The position numbers and the translations under genes are program-made. Under the pieces are notes generated by a model, which was not told the origin of the DNA, did not search any database, and saw only the letters and a list, made by a program, of their open reading frames with translations. Source: Klebsormidium nitens (lineage: Eukaryota; Streptophyta; Klebsormidiophyceae; Klebsormidiales; Klebsormidiaceae). Taken from it: 64,000 nucleotides of DNA. Positions 23,701-34,000 of the stretch are shown here, in pieces. Position 1 is the first letter of the stretch. Each line of letters opens with the position of its first letter. The stretch lies in assembly GCA_000708835.1 (NCBI GenBank), contig DF237321.1, positions 26,334 to 90,333 of the forward strand, given 5' to 3'.

Positions 23701-26700
23701 GTGCCCGCCGCCGTTGCGCCCCCCGCTATCTTTCGACTTTTGCTCGAGCGTTCGCAAGCCCCAATCCGCAAGCCCCCGGCGAGTCTCAAGCTCGGCCTCC
23801 GTTCCCACCACTCAGAAGCCGCCACCCTGCGGAAGCGAATTCAACCCCCGATCACTCCCATAATGGCAGTGACGGAAACGGCTTCCGGGGTCCTTTGTCG
23901 CTGGAAGATACTAGAAGTGAAGCCCCAGGGGGGGGCGATTTGACACCGGAAAAGAGACCCCCGGTGGCTGCTGTGTTGGCTGAGATGCGCCAGAGGTTGA
24001 AGAGAGCCAACGGGAAGCGAGCGGGAACTGCCGGTGCAGCAACGGGGCCTTCAGACGGGCGGGCAGAGTCGTCTAAGAGGCAAGCTGCTATTATGGATGT
24101 TACGAGGAATAGAGAGCGGCCTCATCTCCCCGCTTTCAAGCACGCCCCCCCAATCGCGGTGCTATCTGCGCAGGCAGCGCAAAGTGCGGTGGAGCCCATT
24201 GCGAATGAACTGCTGACGCTTGAAGCGCCTTCCCTCAACACAGAAGTGTACCAAAGCACTCCTTCAGAAGTAGCGGGCAACGGCCAGTATAAGGCTACAG
24301 AACTGCACGACCGGTCTGGGTTTGACGACGAAATTAGCAGTTCCGTCGCCGGAGACTTGCTGTCGTTTCGTCAAAGTCCCCCCCAGAGCCTTCAAACGCA
24401 ACCTCCCCGGACCCCTCCTTCGGTGATATCTTCCTGGAGTCTTCCCCCGAGTCTTTTCCCTGGTCAAAAACCCTCCAAGAATTCTCCAGTTGAGGTGAGG
24501 CCAGAAAATCCCGATGCAGCCAGCAGTAGCGCCCCGCCAGACTCCCCAAACGGCCCAACTTCTCTGCGGAGGTTGCCTCCGATGAAGCTGCGGAGTCGCA
24601 GCCTGTTCAGACGGAAAGTGGGACTGGGCGGGGAGCGATCGGAAGACGGAGCCGGTTCGAGTGGTCGTGCGGACGAGGGCAGCCGTACGTTAAGCGACCG
24701 AAGCGCTTCGAGTGGGGAAAACGTTTCTAGAACCGCGGAGCCGAGTAGTGGGGAAACGGGAGGAGTTGGATGGAGCGCGACTGAGCGGAACGGAAGTAGT
24801 CTTGACGAGTCACAAGCAGCGGGAAGAGAAAGGCCCCTCGAGGGCGCGTTGAAAGGAGAACTTGAGGGGGCCATTCCGCTAACTGAGTGGATGCACGCTG
24901 CTAGAGCGTCGGAGCCGCTGCGCACTTCTGCAGATTCTAGGGGGTCACAGCCATTGAGTGTCCTAGAAAACGCGGAAGAGATTAGTTGTATAGAAAGCGC
25001 AGACTTGGATGTACAGAGGCTGTCTTTAGATGCAGACGACGATGCGCTCTTGACAGAGTGGTTAGGACCCTCTAACAGGTTTAGCGGAGCTCCGGAGAGC
25101 GAAGGGTTAGACCTAGATTCTTCCGGGTCATCAAGCTCTAGTCAGCAAACGGAAATAAGTCAAACGGAAGTCGAGAACGGCAGCCAGACAGCGGCGGGCA
25201 TTTTAGAAGCGGAGTTAAGGGGCGGAGGGGGGGAAGCGACGCCCCTAACCGAGTGGTTGACACCGTCGGGGGACGATACAGCGGTTCTTAGCCTAGACGA
25301 ATCCCCTGTGTCATCTTCCCAGGCGCCGCTCACAGAATGGCGGCCAGAAACAGGGCGGGACGGAGTTGGCGGCGCTAGTCGAGCTTCTTCAGAAACGAGA
25401 TTCCGGCTTCCGATTCCGTTGGTCGAACCAACTTCGAGCGTCCGGACTGGGCAGCGGGCCCAGTTTCGAAAGTTTTTGCCGAAGGTTTCGGACCGGCTCG
25501 CGTTTCGAGGTGAACTGCTTCCGAAAATGTCGCCGACCGTCGAGCAGGCCAATCGGACGTCGGATAATGCGAACGGTACAAACGCTTTAGGGCGTTCAGG
25601 AGCTTTAGATGATTCAGACAGTTCTGGGCGCTTTTCGGACGGGGCTCAAAGCATCTCAGACGCCTTTCATAGCAAACCCCAGAGCGGACCCCCTAGCCAA
25701 TCAAATGGCGCCCCCAGGGGTTCGGACAGCGCCTCAAGCGTTTCGGACGGGCCTCAAAGCTTTTCGGACGTTGCTGGTAGCCTTTCGGACGCGTCCCGGA
25801 GCCTTTCGGACGGCTCACAAGCAGTATCAGTCGTCTCAAAAAGCCTCTCGGACGCTTTTTCGCTCGCTTCGGACGGTCCCAAGACCGCGCCGGACGGTCC
25901 AAAGAGCGCTTCGGACGGTCCGGACGAGCAGCGGACGCCCGAGTGGTACGCGCTGCGGCGGTGGCGGCTGACTGCGAGCGCATTCGCGAGCGCGGTCGGG
26001 TTCTTCCCGGAGCAGCGGCTGCGACTGTGGGAGGAGAAACTAGAGCTGCGGGAGCCGTTCCGCGGGAACCAGGCGACCGTTTGGGGCACAAAACAGGTGG
26101 GTTACAGCTTGGGTTAAGGGGTAAAGCAGTTTAGATCCTCTGTTTTGAGTCTCTTCTGAGCAAGTAAGTTCAGATTCTTGGGATGAGAAATTGGAGTTAC
26201 GGGAACCATTCTGGGGGAACCAGGCCAGCATCAAACAGGTGGCTTAAGAAATTGAATTACGGGCGTAAGCAAGTTCTCTGTGCCGAAATTGCTTGTGTAG
26301 TTTGAATCGTGGAGCGTTGGCTTTGCGTGTCTCCCTCCAGTAGCCCTGCTATTACCTGGGCAGAATGGCCTCATCATAACTCAGACGCTTCGTAGTCTCT
26401 TGTTCTCTTGTCGTCTGGTGTTTCGTTCGTTGGCCTCAGACACCCGGAACTTTGTGAGACCAGATTACTTTGCAGTTCTCAACAGAACAACGAATCACCC
26501 AAACTCTGAAACCTCAATGAGCAGACTACTGACGCTGCTTTTTCCACCCTCAGGAAACGCCCGCCCTCGAGCAATACGCCCGCATCACTGGCAACCAAGT
26601 CACCCACCAGTCGTTCCAAGTCTATAAGGATCCCGACGACGTATATACGTGGCTGGGCGCCTCCCCCGACGGCCTCATGGCGTATGACTCCGCGGGGCTG

Positions 26701-28017
26701 GGACAAGGCCCCGGGGTGCTGGAGGTGAAGTGTCCGTTTGGACGGGAGGGGCCGGAGATTGTGCAGCCGTATCCGAGCGTGCCGTTCTACTACATCCCGC
26801 AAGTACAAGGTACGCATAGAGAAACAATCCCCTCCATTGTACTGTACTTGGTTCTTTCCACTCTTGTCGCTTGGTTGGAAGTGATGGGCGATGTTGGATG
26901 TGAAAATTCAGCTTTGGGTTGCCAGTGGTGTTTAGGGACAGATTCTACGAAGTACAGGATACGGTCGCAGATTGCCTACTCTTAGCGCAATCTTTTACGG
27001 ACATCCCTTTTACGATGTGATGTAGCGCAGGGCTGCTGGGGATGTCCACCTACTTTCCGTGGTCTCTCAACTCAGTCGTTCCTGGCCTTGAGTCTAGCGT
27101 CTGGGCACTTTGCTCAAAGTTTTTATGGTGTAACTTGCGCAGGGTTGCTTGAGATCTTTGACCGGCAGTGGGCCGACTTCTTCGTGTGGACGGTCAACGG
27201 CAGCGTCGTGTTCCGCGTGGAGCGAGACCCCGCCTATTGGGCGCTGCTCTTCCCCGTGCTCAGCCATTTCTGGTGGCAGGTGAGCCCTAAAGAAACTGAT
27301 CCTACACTTAAGTTGTCATGCTTCTTGTGGTTCTCTTGATTTAGAAGTAGAGTCCAGGTTATGTTTCAATTGCAGCACTGTGGTGGGCAGGTGGCCGTGA
27401 ATTTTGTGTGCTCGGTAAGGGCTTACTGTCATCAAAAGAATCATAATGTTGACGGGGATCGGGACGGGATCCGTGCCCTTTTCGTTGGTTCGTCGTTAAC
27501 TCCTTCTTCAGTTTTTGAACCGTTGAAATGCCATACGGGATCATTGTGGGGACTTTCCAAGGGACTATTGGATCGGCCTAAAGTTTCCCGACTGTTTTGA
27601 GTCAGAGCGGCAAAGCGAACGCTTTTACCGGTGCAAAAGAGCAAATAGGATTGGCTTTCACATCTTGAAGCTTCGCTTGGGGACTCCTTTGTTTGTCGCT
27701 GCCACTCCACCCGTTGGTCTGTAGCACGTGGTTCACTGCTAATACTGGAGAATGGTAAACTGCATCACATGCAAGGGCTCATCTCAGAGGGTTCCGCTTT
27801 CCGCCGCTGATGTTCCGTCCGTTCGCAGCACGTGGTTCCGGCGAAGCACGAGTTGGTCCACGGGCGGAAGGATCCGGACTACCTCCGGACCAGATTCGAG
27901 CCGCAGCCGAAGGACGTCCGCACGGAGCTGATCATTGCGGAGAGCAAGCGGCTGTCCGCAAGGTCACCCGCGATCTGGACGGATTCCGGCCGAGTGCGGA
28001 ACGGAAACTACGGATGA
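23701..28017 (+). CDS. YqaJ-type (lambda-exonuclease-like) nuclease domain protein with long disordered N-terminus
   Basis: Four exons are supported: 23701-26096, 26554-26809, 27143-27279, 27829-28017 (TGA), about 992 codons, lacking a first exon. Exon 1 opens with a presequence-like stretch (ARRRCAPRYLSTFARAFASP), suggesting organelle import. About 650 residues of Ser/Pro/Glu-rich disorder follow. The nuclease domain starts near residue 740: PEWYALRRWRLTASAFASAV, LELREPFRGNQATVWG, then GASPDG and LEVKCPFG (the Asp and Glu-x-Lys of the PD-(D/E)XK core), VQG, and WADFFVWTVNG with RVERD. This is the layout of YqaJ recombinase-like domains found as plant proteins of unknown role. Exonuclease activity is inferred from the motifs. 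The N-terminus carries four LTEW motifs and a heptad tandem repeat. Function in vivo is unknown; a plastid or mitochondrial DNA repair role is only a guess. Confidence 0.85.
25737..25925 (+). repeat. In-frame 21-bp tandem repeat encoding degenerate SDG heptads
   Basis: Nine consecutive 21-bp units inside exon 1 of the YqaJ-domain gene. They encode heptads such as SVSDGPQ, SFSDVAG, SLSDASR, SLSDGSQ, LASDGPK, TAPDGPK and SASDGPD. The core TCGGACG is the most conserved part. The repeat ends immediately before the nuclease domain, so it acts as, or expanded within, a flexible linker. Confidence 0.9.
26181..26247 (+). repeat. Decayed copy of the 3' end of YqaJ gene exon 1
   Basis: Within the first recognised intron, this segment repeats the end of exon 1 (26,034-26,100). 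It reads EKLELREPFWGNQAS then KQ followed by a GTGG donor-like site, against EKLELREPFRGNQATVWGTKQ in the exon split as LELREPFRGNQ and VWGTKQ. Seven residues' worth of sequence near the donor is missing and TAA follows shortly. It is a partial, probably unused exon copy. Confidence 0.8.
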
Positions 28018-29249
28018 GCGGAATGTAGAAGCAGGTGTTATTGAATATGCAGGTCATAAGGCGAGTCTGGGGACCAAAGTCGAGCCAGGTGATACGATCG
28101 AAAGGGCAGACGACAGCTTTCACATTGAAAAGTTGAAGAGCTGGATTGATAGATATACAGCACGCATGTTCGGCAGATTATGCTCAGCAACAAGATTGGT
28201 ACTGATTTTCATGACACGTGAGAGACTCAACAAACTAACACAACAACTCATTCGCGTTTTGTTTACGGTCATCGACCCTGGATGACCACTGCACGAAGCG
28301 GGCGCATGATTGAACTTGCCATCCTAGCTGGCTGATGGCAAGTCAGCCTGTCGATATGCTTGTTCGGTACTACGTCTTTCAATGACTTAGGTCCTACTGC
28401 GTGTCGGCGATTAAAGTAGTTCTGTTGAGACTTTGACAGAAAGCCATGACTTCATACAATGGTGCATTGATCGACGCAGCTGCGAAGCAGTCATGCGCAT
28501 TTAAGAGTCAATAGACGAAGTTACACGTCCTTCTGGTCTTCTATGCATCTATTTGGGCGCGCATGTGCTCCGATCGTCCGTACCGTCGTGCACGTCACCG
28601 TGTCGTGTAACTTGACGTCGTTGTTTGCAGTAATGCGCGCACTCAGTCGCTTGCATGCCACAAACCACGGCTTGCATGAGAAGTCAACCGGAATACTTCC
28701 ATATGCATATCGCGCACTCAGAGCGAAAGCGGATTACCATGCAAAGTCAGGACGTGAGTCCAATCTTGCTGCGCCGCGCAATTGCTGGAATCATGATCTG
28801 ATTCACCGTGTCACTAACGGCGGCTGATTGATGCCTATATGATCTAGAAGAAGGATCCATATGCATGGCTGCACTTACATACGAATCGTGTTACTTTACA
28901 CGTCTACCAAGCTTGGTGGTCAGATCAAATAATCTGTGCACGCAGGCCGCCACAAAAACTGTCTACGCCTCCAATATAGACAGTACGTAAGCCCATGGAA
29001 TGCTTGTAATATAGCCCCCAAAGCACAGATTGACTCCCACTAGCCGCAAACACATATATATGGAGGTCAAGGTCAGTGATGACCTTAATTATGCAGCTTT
29101 TTAGATTGTTACAGATCGTTTTAGGAGTCTTTTCCGTCTTGGAAAAAAGCGCTTCAATGGGATTGTTACATTCTAAAAGCTCAAAACTAAGCTTGCATCG
29201 ACCTATGACTGATAGTGGCCTAGCCAACTTTCCTACTCGGTTCCCTAGC
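28018..29249. other. Convergent intergenic region
   Basis: About 1.2 kb separating the 3' ends of the YqaJ gene (+) and the U-box gene (-). No coding exon was recognised. It holds both 3' UTRs. No RNA gene or mobile-element signature was found. Confidence 0.45.
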
Positions 29250-29965
29250 TCAGCCGCGCCACTCCTTAATCGCCCGACTGAGACTCTCCACCGGCAGGAC
29301 GTCCTTCTTCTGGAGCTTCTTGCTCCGTTCGATGGGACACGTGTCGTGCGTTGCCAGCCACTCTTCGATGGCCGCTCTCTCGAACGTCTTCCCTGTCTCC
29401 ACCAGCATGACCGGGTCACTCATGAGCGCCTTGGTTATCGGGCACACAAAAGCGTCCGGGTGGGAGAGCTTATGGCGCTTTGCCGCCCGGTTTTCCAGGT
29501 CTGCCGCGCGCTCCTTCAGCTGAACTTCTCTTTCTTTCAACTGCATCTCCCGCTCCTTGAGCTGTAACTCCCTCTCTTTGTACTCCATAAAGTAACTTCC
29601 ACTCAGCAGATCAGACGGCTTTTCGACCTTGTGCGCAGCCAGGGGGTGGTCGCAAGATGCGCAGATGCTTTGGACCCCCCCACTGCGGGGAGTTCGCATG
29701 GGCAGAACTGCCCGAGCATGTCACAGTGCTCCTCAGGGTGAACGTACCCGCCAGAATCGTTGCCACCACTATCCTTCAAGTGCGCCGCGCACATGCAACT
29801 GTTTAAGTTCTTTCCAGAGGTGCAGGGACACCTCATCACCTTTTTGCAGACCAGGCCGAATTTCGCGAAACCCGGGTCCATAACCCACAGAGAGTAACCT
29901 CTGTCCATTTCTCCGGATGCAGGGTGGAACGTGGAGGATCTGAAAGAAACCTGGTCTGCTGACAA
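29250..29965 (-). CDS. U-box domain protein with coiled coil, frame broken at a C7 run
   Basis: Probable E3 ubiquitin ligase. The C-terminal part (29699-29250) contains a complete U-box: DAFVCPITKALMSDPVMLVE, GKTFERAAIEEWLATHDTCP and a final SLSRAIKEW helix. It is preceded by a coiled coil of near-perfect heptads (LQLKEREMQLKEREVQLKER). The N-terminal part lies in another frame (29965 to about 29680) and is Cys-rich (CKKVMRCPCTSGKNLNSCMC, then CDMLGQFCPC). Reading passes from one frame to the other at seven C's (29675-29681 on +). One extra base there joins them into about 239 residues, and Cys motifs continue across the join (VQSICASCDH). This could be a sequencing or assembly slip or a true disruption. 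The real start may be further upstream; MSADQVS at 29965 or a later Met are candidates. Confidence 0.75.
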
Positions 29966-31045
29966 GGATCACGGCTTTGGAACTGCGCGGAAAACGAAGT
30001 AGCGAGTCAAGCTGGTTGGGTGATGGAGCAAAAGGCACGCAAGAGGTGACGGATGAGCTGCCAAGGCACACGAGTTGAACAAAGCTTTGCTGCAATTGAA
30101 CTTTAAACACGTGCAGAAACCTTGGACCAGTGACGTTGTGTCCGACTTCAAAGCTTCCAGGTTATTCTCTTATGGATTCCATCTCGACTGCTTGGAGTGA
30201 ACATTCAAGATGTCTGCCACTTGAGTTGCTCACACAAACCAATTTACCCTTCCGGGCACATACAGCCTGTTGTTTTGGCCTTAGCAGATCAAGACTTTGA
30301 GTAGTACTGAGACTGCAAGTATGCATAAGGACACAGTAAGATGGCGAACGCAAGCGCTAATCGGTCCAACAAAGAGAACAAAATTTCCCCAGAATAGCCT
30401 GCTGGTTTCCACCGGGATGTCTCGAACATAAACTTGCTTGGCTGATGTAAAAGAATAAAGTGATCAAAAGTAAGAAGCTGAGGGTCGCGATAGCTTTTGG
30501 AGCTTCATCGACAGGGCGCTAACTGTCGGGGCGGGGCCGGGGCGGCCACTGCTGATTGCTTGCCGCCTGCTTGCTTACCTGCAATATGTGGCTCCCGTGA
30601 ATCTTGCACTTTGAAGGGCCGCCTGTCCACACATATCAGTATGAGGATGACCTTTGACATACGCTTTGCTCATGCGCTTTGACGCTTTTCTGAAACGTCA
30701 AAGCGGCGCGCGCGGCCGGTGGCCCGCGGGTGCGTTTGTGGCGGCCGGCCGGAAAACCTCGGAAACAGGGTTTTCGTTCCGTTGACTTTGCTTCCGCCGC
30801 GGATCCGTTCGGCGACAGAGATTGTCCTGGCCCCCTGGCCGGCCTGCTCATTTGCAAGCTGCAGCTGATTGCGCAGGGCTTCAGTTGCGCCTAAGCCTGT
30901 TAGGGCCAGGGTCCGGGCCAGGCGACAGGAAGGGCCGGGCTTTTCCAGTAAATGATCTAGAGCTGCTTGTGTAGCTGATTGAGCAGGACGTCTTCGGGAG
31001 AAGGAGAACTGCACCAAAGATCCTGCGCGCTCCAATCAACCAAAG
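29966..31045. other. Intergenic region upstream of CASP and the U-box gene
   Basis: Divergent spacer of about 1.1 kb. The part 30,690-30,930 is strongly GC-rich with GGCCGG/GCGCGC steps and probably belongs to the CASP promoter or 5' UTR. No coding exon is supported. Confidence 0.45.
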
Positions 31046-34000
31046 ATGATCGGGCCAGAAGATCAGGTGCCGAAACCTCCTGAGGAACGGCGGGACGGGA
31101 GGAAAGCAGATGCATTCAACAATGCTTCTCCAATTTCGGTTGTCTTGGGGTACTGGAAAGGTATGTGGCATGATTGAGAACGTGTTGTCAGGGGTGGCAG
31201 AATGTCGCCTGTCGTTTCAAAAGGGTTTCCTAAAATCAGCTCACTGGCAGGCAGCCATGATGAGAAACTGGAAAAGCTTACACAGCGTACACTAATTGGA
31301 GTATTTAGGATTGGGCAACAGAAGCCCCACCGTACATGTAGACTCTGCATATCAGCTTTTGGGGGACATTGGTGTTTCTGTAAGTGTCATCTATTTGTGA
31401 ATTATGCACGGACATCATTGACTATTTTTGAGGGCCTGCCTCCACAAGAAGTGGTGAGCATCACTGGTTTTGCACTTGCTCGCTTGGGCCTTGTTAAACG
31501 CCCCAGACGATGGAGGTAATCCCAGGCTTCCCTTGGCTCGAAGATCCGCAATGCAAAGAAGGCAGTCCGAATGAACCAAGAGAATGTCACCACTTCTGAT
31601 TGCAGAATTTGACCTGGAGAATGCACGGGGCAAACTGGACGAGCAAGGCCTGCGGATTGCAGAGCACCAGGAGCAGAGTATGACAAACAGGAGGAAGTTG
31701 GCAGAATCCACAAGGGGTAAGTGCTTTGGAAAACGACCTTTGACAAGGTGGTCAATGCCCCATTCTGTTTACGTTCAACAGAGACAGTGCAGACTACAGT
31801 CAACTTCGGCTTGATTGATACATCTTGGGGAAGTGCCAGGGTCCTCGATGCTTCAGGCCTGTTCCTTTTGGCGGTTGACCTGCTTAGCCAGGTCAGAAGA
31901 AAATCATGTTTGGGTTTGCTGACCTAGTCTGCTCCAATCAGGTTGCGATACTGCACTACGTCGAGATTTTGAAGCATGTACTCGCTACCTCAGCTTTTGC
32001 TTGTCATGTAGGTACGGCCTGATTTGCTGCGATTCATGGGATGTGTTGTCTTTGGCAATTGCAGTTGGCCCCTGTGTCTCATGGCCAGAACCAGGCCTGC
32101 TTTTGCTTTTCCTTGCGGCAGGATCCTAGACAACCTGTAATTCCGCGATAATCACATGTATTAGCGATACCCCTTTCCTGCAGATTTCAAGAAGGCCGAT
32201 ACCGAGGAGAAAGTTAAGCTGTTTGGGCCCCTCTTGAAGGCCTATCAGGAGGAGGTGGACAACCTGACGAAGCGGGCCAAGTTTGGAGAGAATGCGTTCC
32301 TCAATGTCTACCAGAAGCTGTATGAAGCACCAGACCCTGTTTCGTGCTTGGCATCAGCTTCGGTGAGACTGGTTGTGCTCAGTCTGGATTTCTGTTACTC
32401 AGGAGTATCTTTTTGACTGATTAGTAACCTCTTATATTTCTTGAATTTTGTACTATGGGGGCTGCAAGTGAAGGATAATTGATGGACTGGGAAAGTGATC
32501 TAACTGGTTCTTCCTTCCATTGTATCAAAGGAGGACACAGGACACCATTGTGACCCATCTCGCTTTGTTGCTATCCAGGTTCAAGGGTTTAGAAACACAA
32601 GAAGCAATCGAAGATGAGAAGATCTGATGGGAAGTGTCCAACATTTGAAGCTCACACCTTTACACTGTACAGGAGACCGCGGCGCGCGTCGCAGAACTAG
32701 AGGCGGAGAACCGGCGATTCCGTCAGGAGCTGGAGGAGTACCGAGCAGAGGCGTCCAATCTCAAGAACCAGCAGGTACTGCGCGACTTCACGGGCCATGA
32801 TTGTGGAATAACCTAAAAAGAGGTCGTTGTAGAAGTGGAAAACCATTAGAGTAGCACAAGTGGGATTCGTAAGTGGTCAGGGTTTCTGAAAAAACCGACA
32901 TAGTGTGCTTCGGCGTTTGTTTGCTCAGGCAGGATACGTGATTGCAAGATTCCGGCTTCGTTGTACTCTCCTCAATTGCAAACATTGGATCCCTTACTGC
33001 ACAATGGGCTGTTCTCAGGTGCACAGTCTTCAGGGGACACGTCTTCGAATTCTGTTCTCGTGATCGTGTATCCCTGATCCTGTTTCAATCTGCGTTCTCT
33101 TCGCGCGCAGGTGACGGTACGGCGGCTGGAGGAGCGCAACCGGCAGCTGGAGCAGCAGATGGAGGAAAAAGTGCGCGAGATTGTTGAGATGAAGCAACGG
33201 TCCCTCGCGGAAGAAAATCAGAAGAGCCTCGAGGTCCTCAAGTCCAGGTGCGTATCTATAAAACGTTGTGAAGGGTCTTGCGTTATTTTGTTCCTACTCC
33301 CCGGTGAGACAACATCGTGACGATGACGCAGGCCTGTTTACGGACAAGAATCAGAAATAAGAGTTTTGAGGCCCCCAAGTCCACTCGCGTAGATTCTGAA
33401 TATTGTGAGATTTCTTGTGGTGCTGTGTCGCCGCTTGAGCGGGGAGCAAGCGAAGATGGCTCGAGCAATTGAGTGTCTATGGCGAGGGAGCAAAAGAGCT
33501 TGGAGGCGCTCGAGTCTAGACCCAGACAACGAAGATGGTCATTTCATCAAGATGGAACCGTCTTGACAGGACAAGTATGAGAGTGTCCCACTTTGAGTAC
33601 TGAGGGAAGTAAGCGATGGTCAAAGCCAACTATTTGAGCCGTTACAAGATTCCGTTCCGCCCTGGAATGGGTTCCTGCTCCGCAGGGAAGACCATCTTCG
33701 AGAGCAGCTGCAGGCCGCGCACGACCAGCTTTTCAAGATGCAAAAGCTGTACGGTTTCTCGAAAGAAATTGCTTCGTTCCGCCGTGAGATTCATTGTGTT
33801 CCTTCCGCCCAGCAAGGGTAGCCGTCACAGAACTCCGTTTCGTCCTAAATCTTGATTCGCATCCGTTTCGCAGGGAAGACCACCTTTAAGAGCAGCTGCG
33901 CACTACGCTGAGCGGCATGCAAAAGCTACACGATTACGGGCAGAGCCAGTTCTTCACAATCTTACTTCATTCCCGCAAAAAACTTCTTCTTAGACCATCT

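Noticed and set aside
24464-24925. Minus-strand open frame of 153 codons within the YqaJ gene exon
   Set aside because: Shadow of a low-stop, GC-rich coding exon; no family features.
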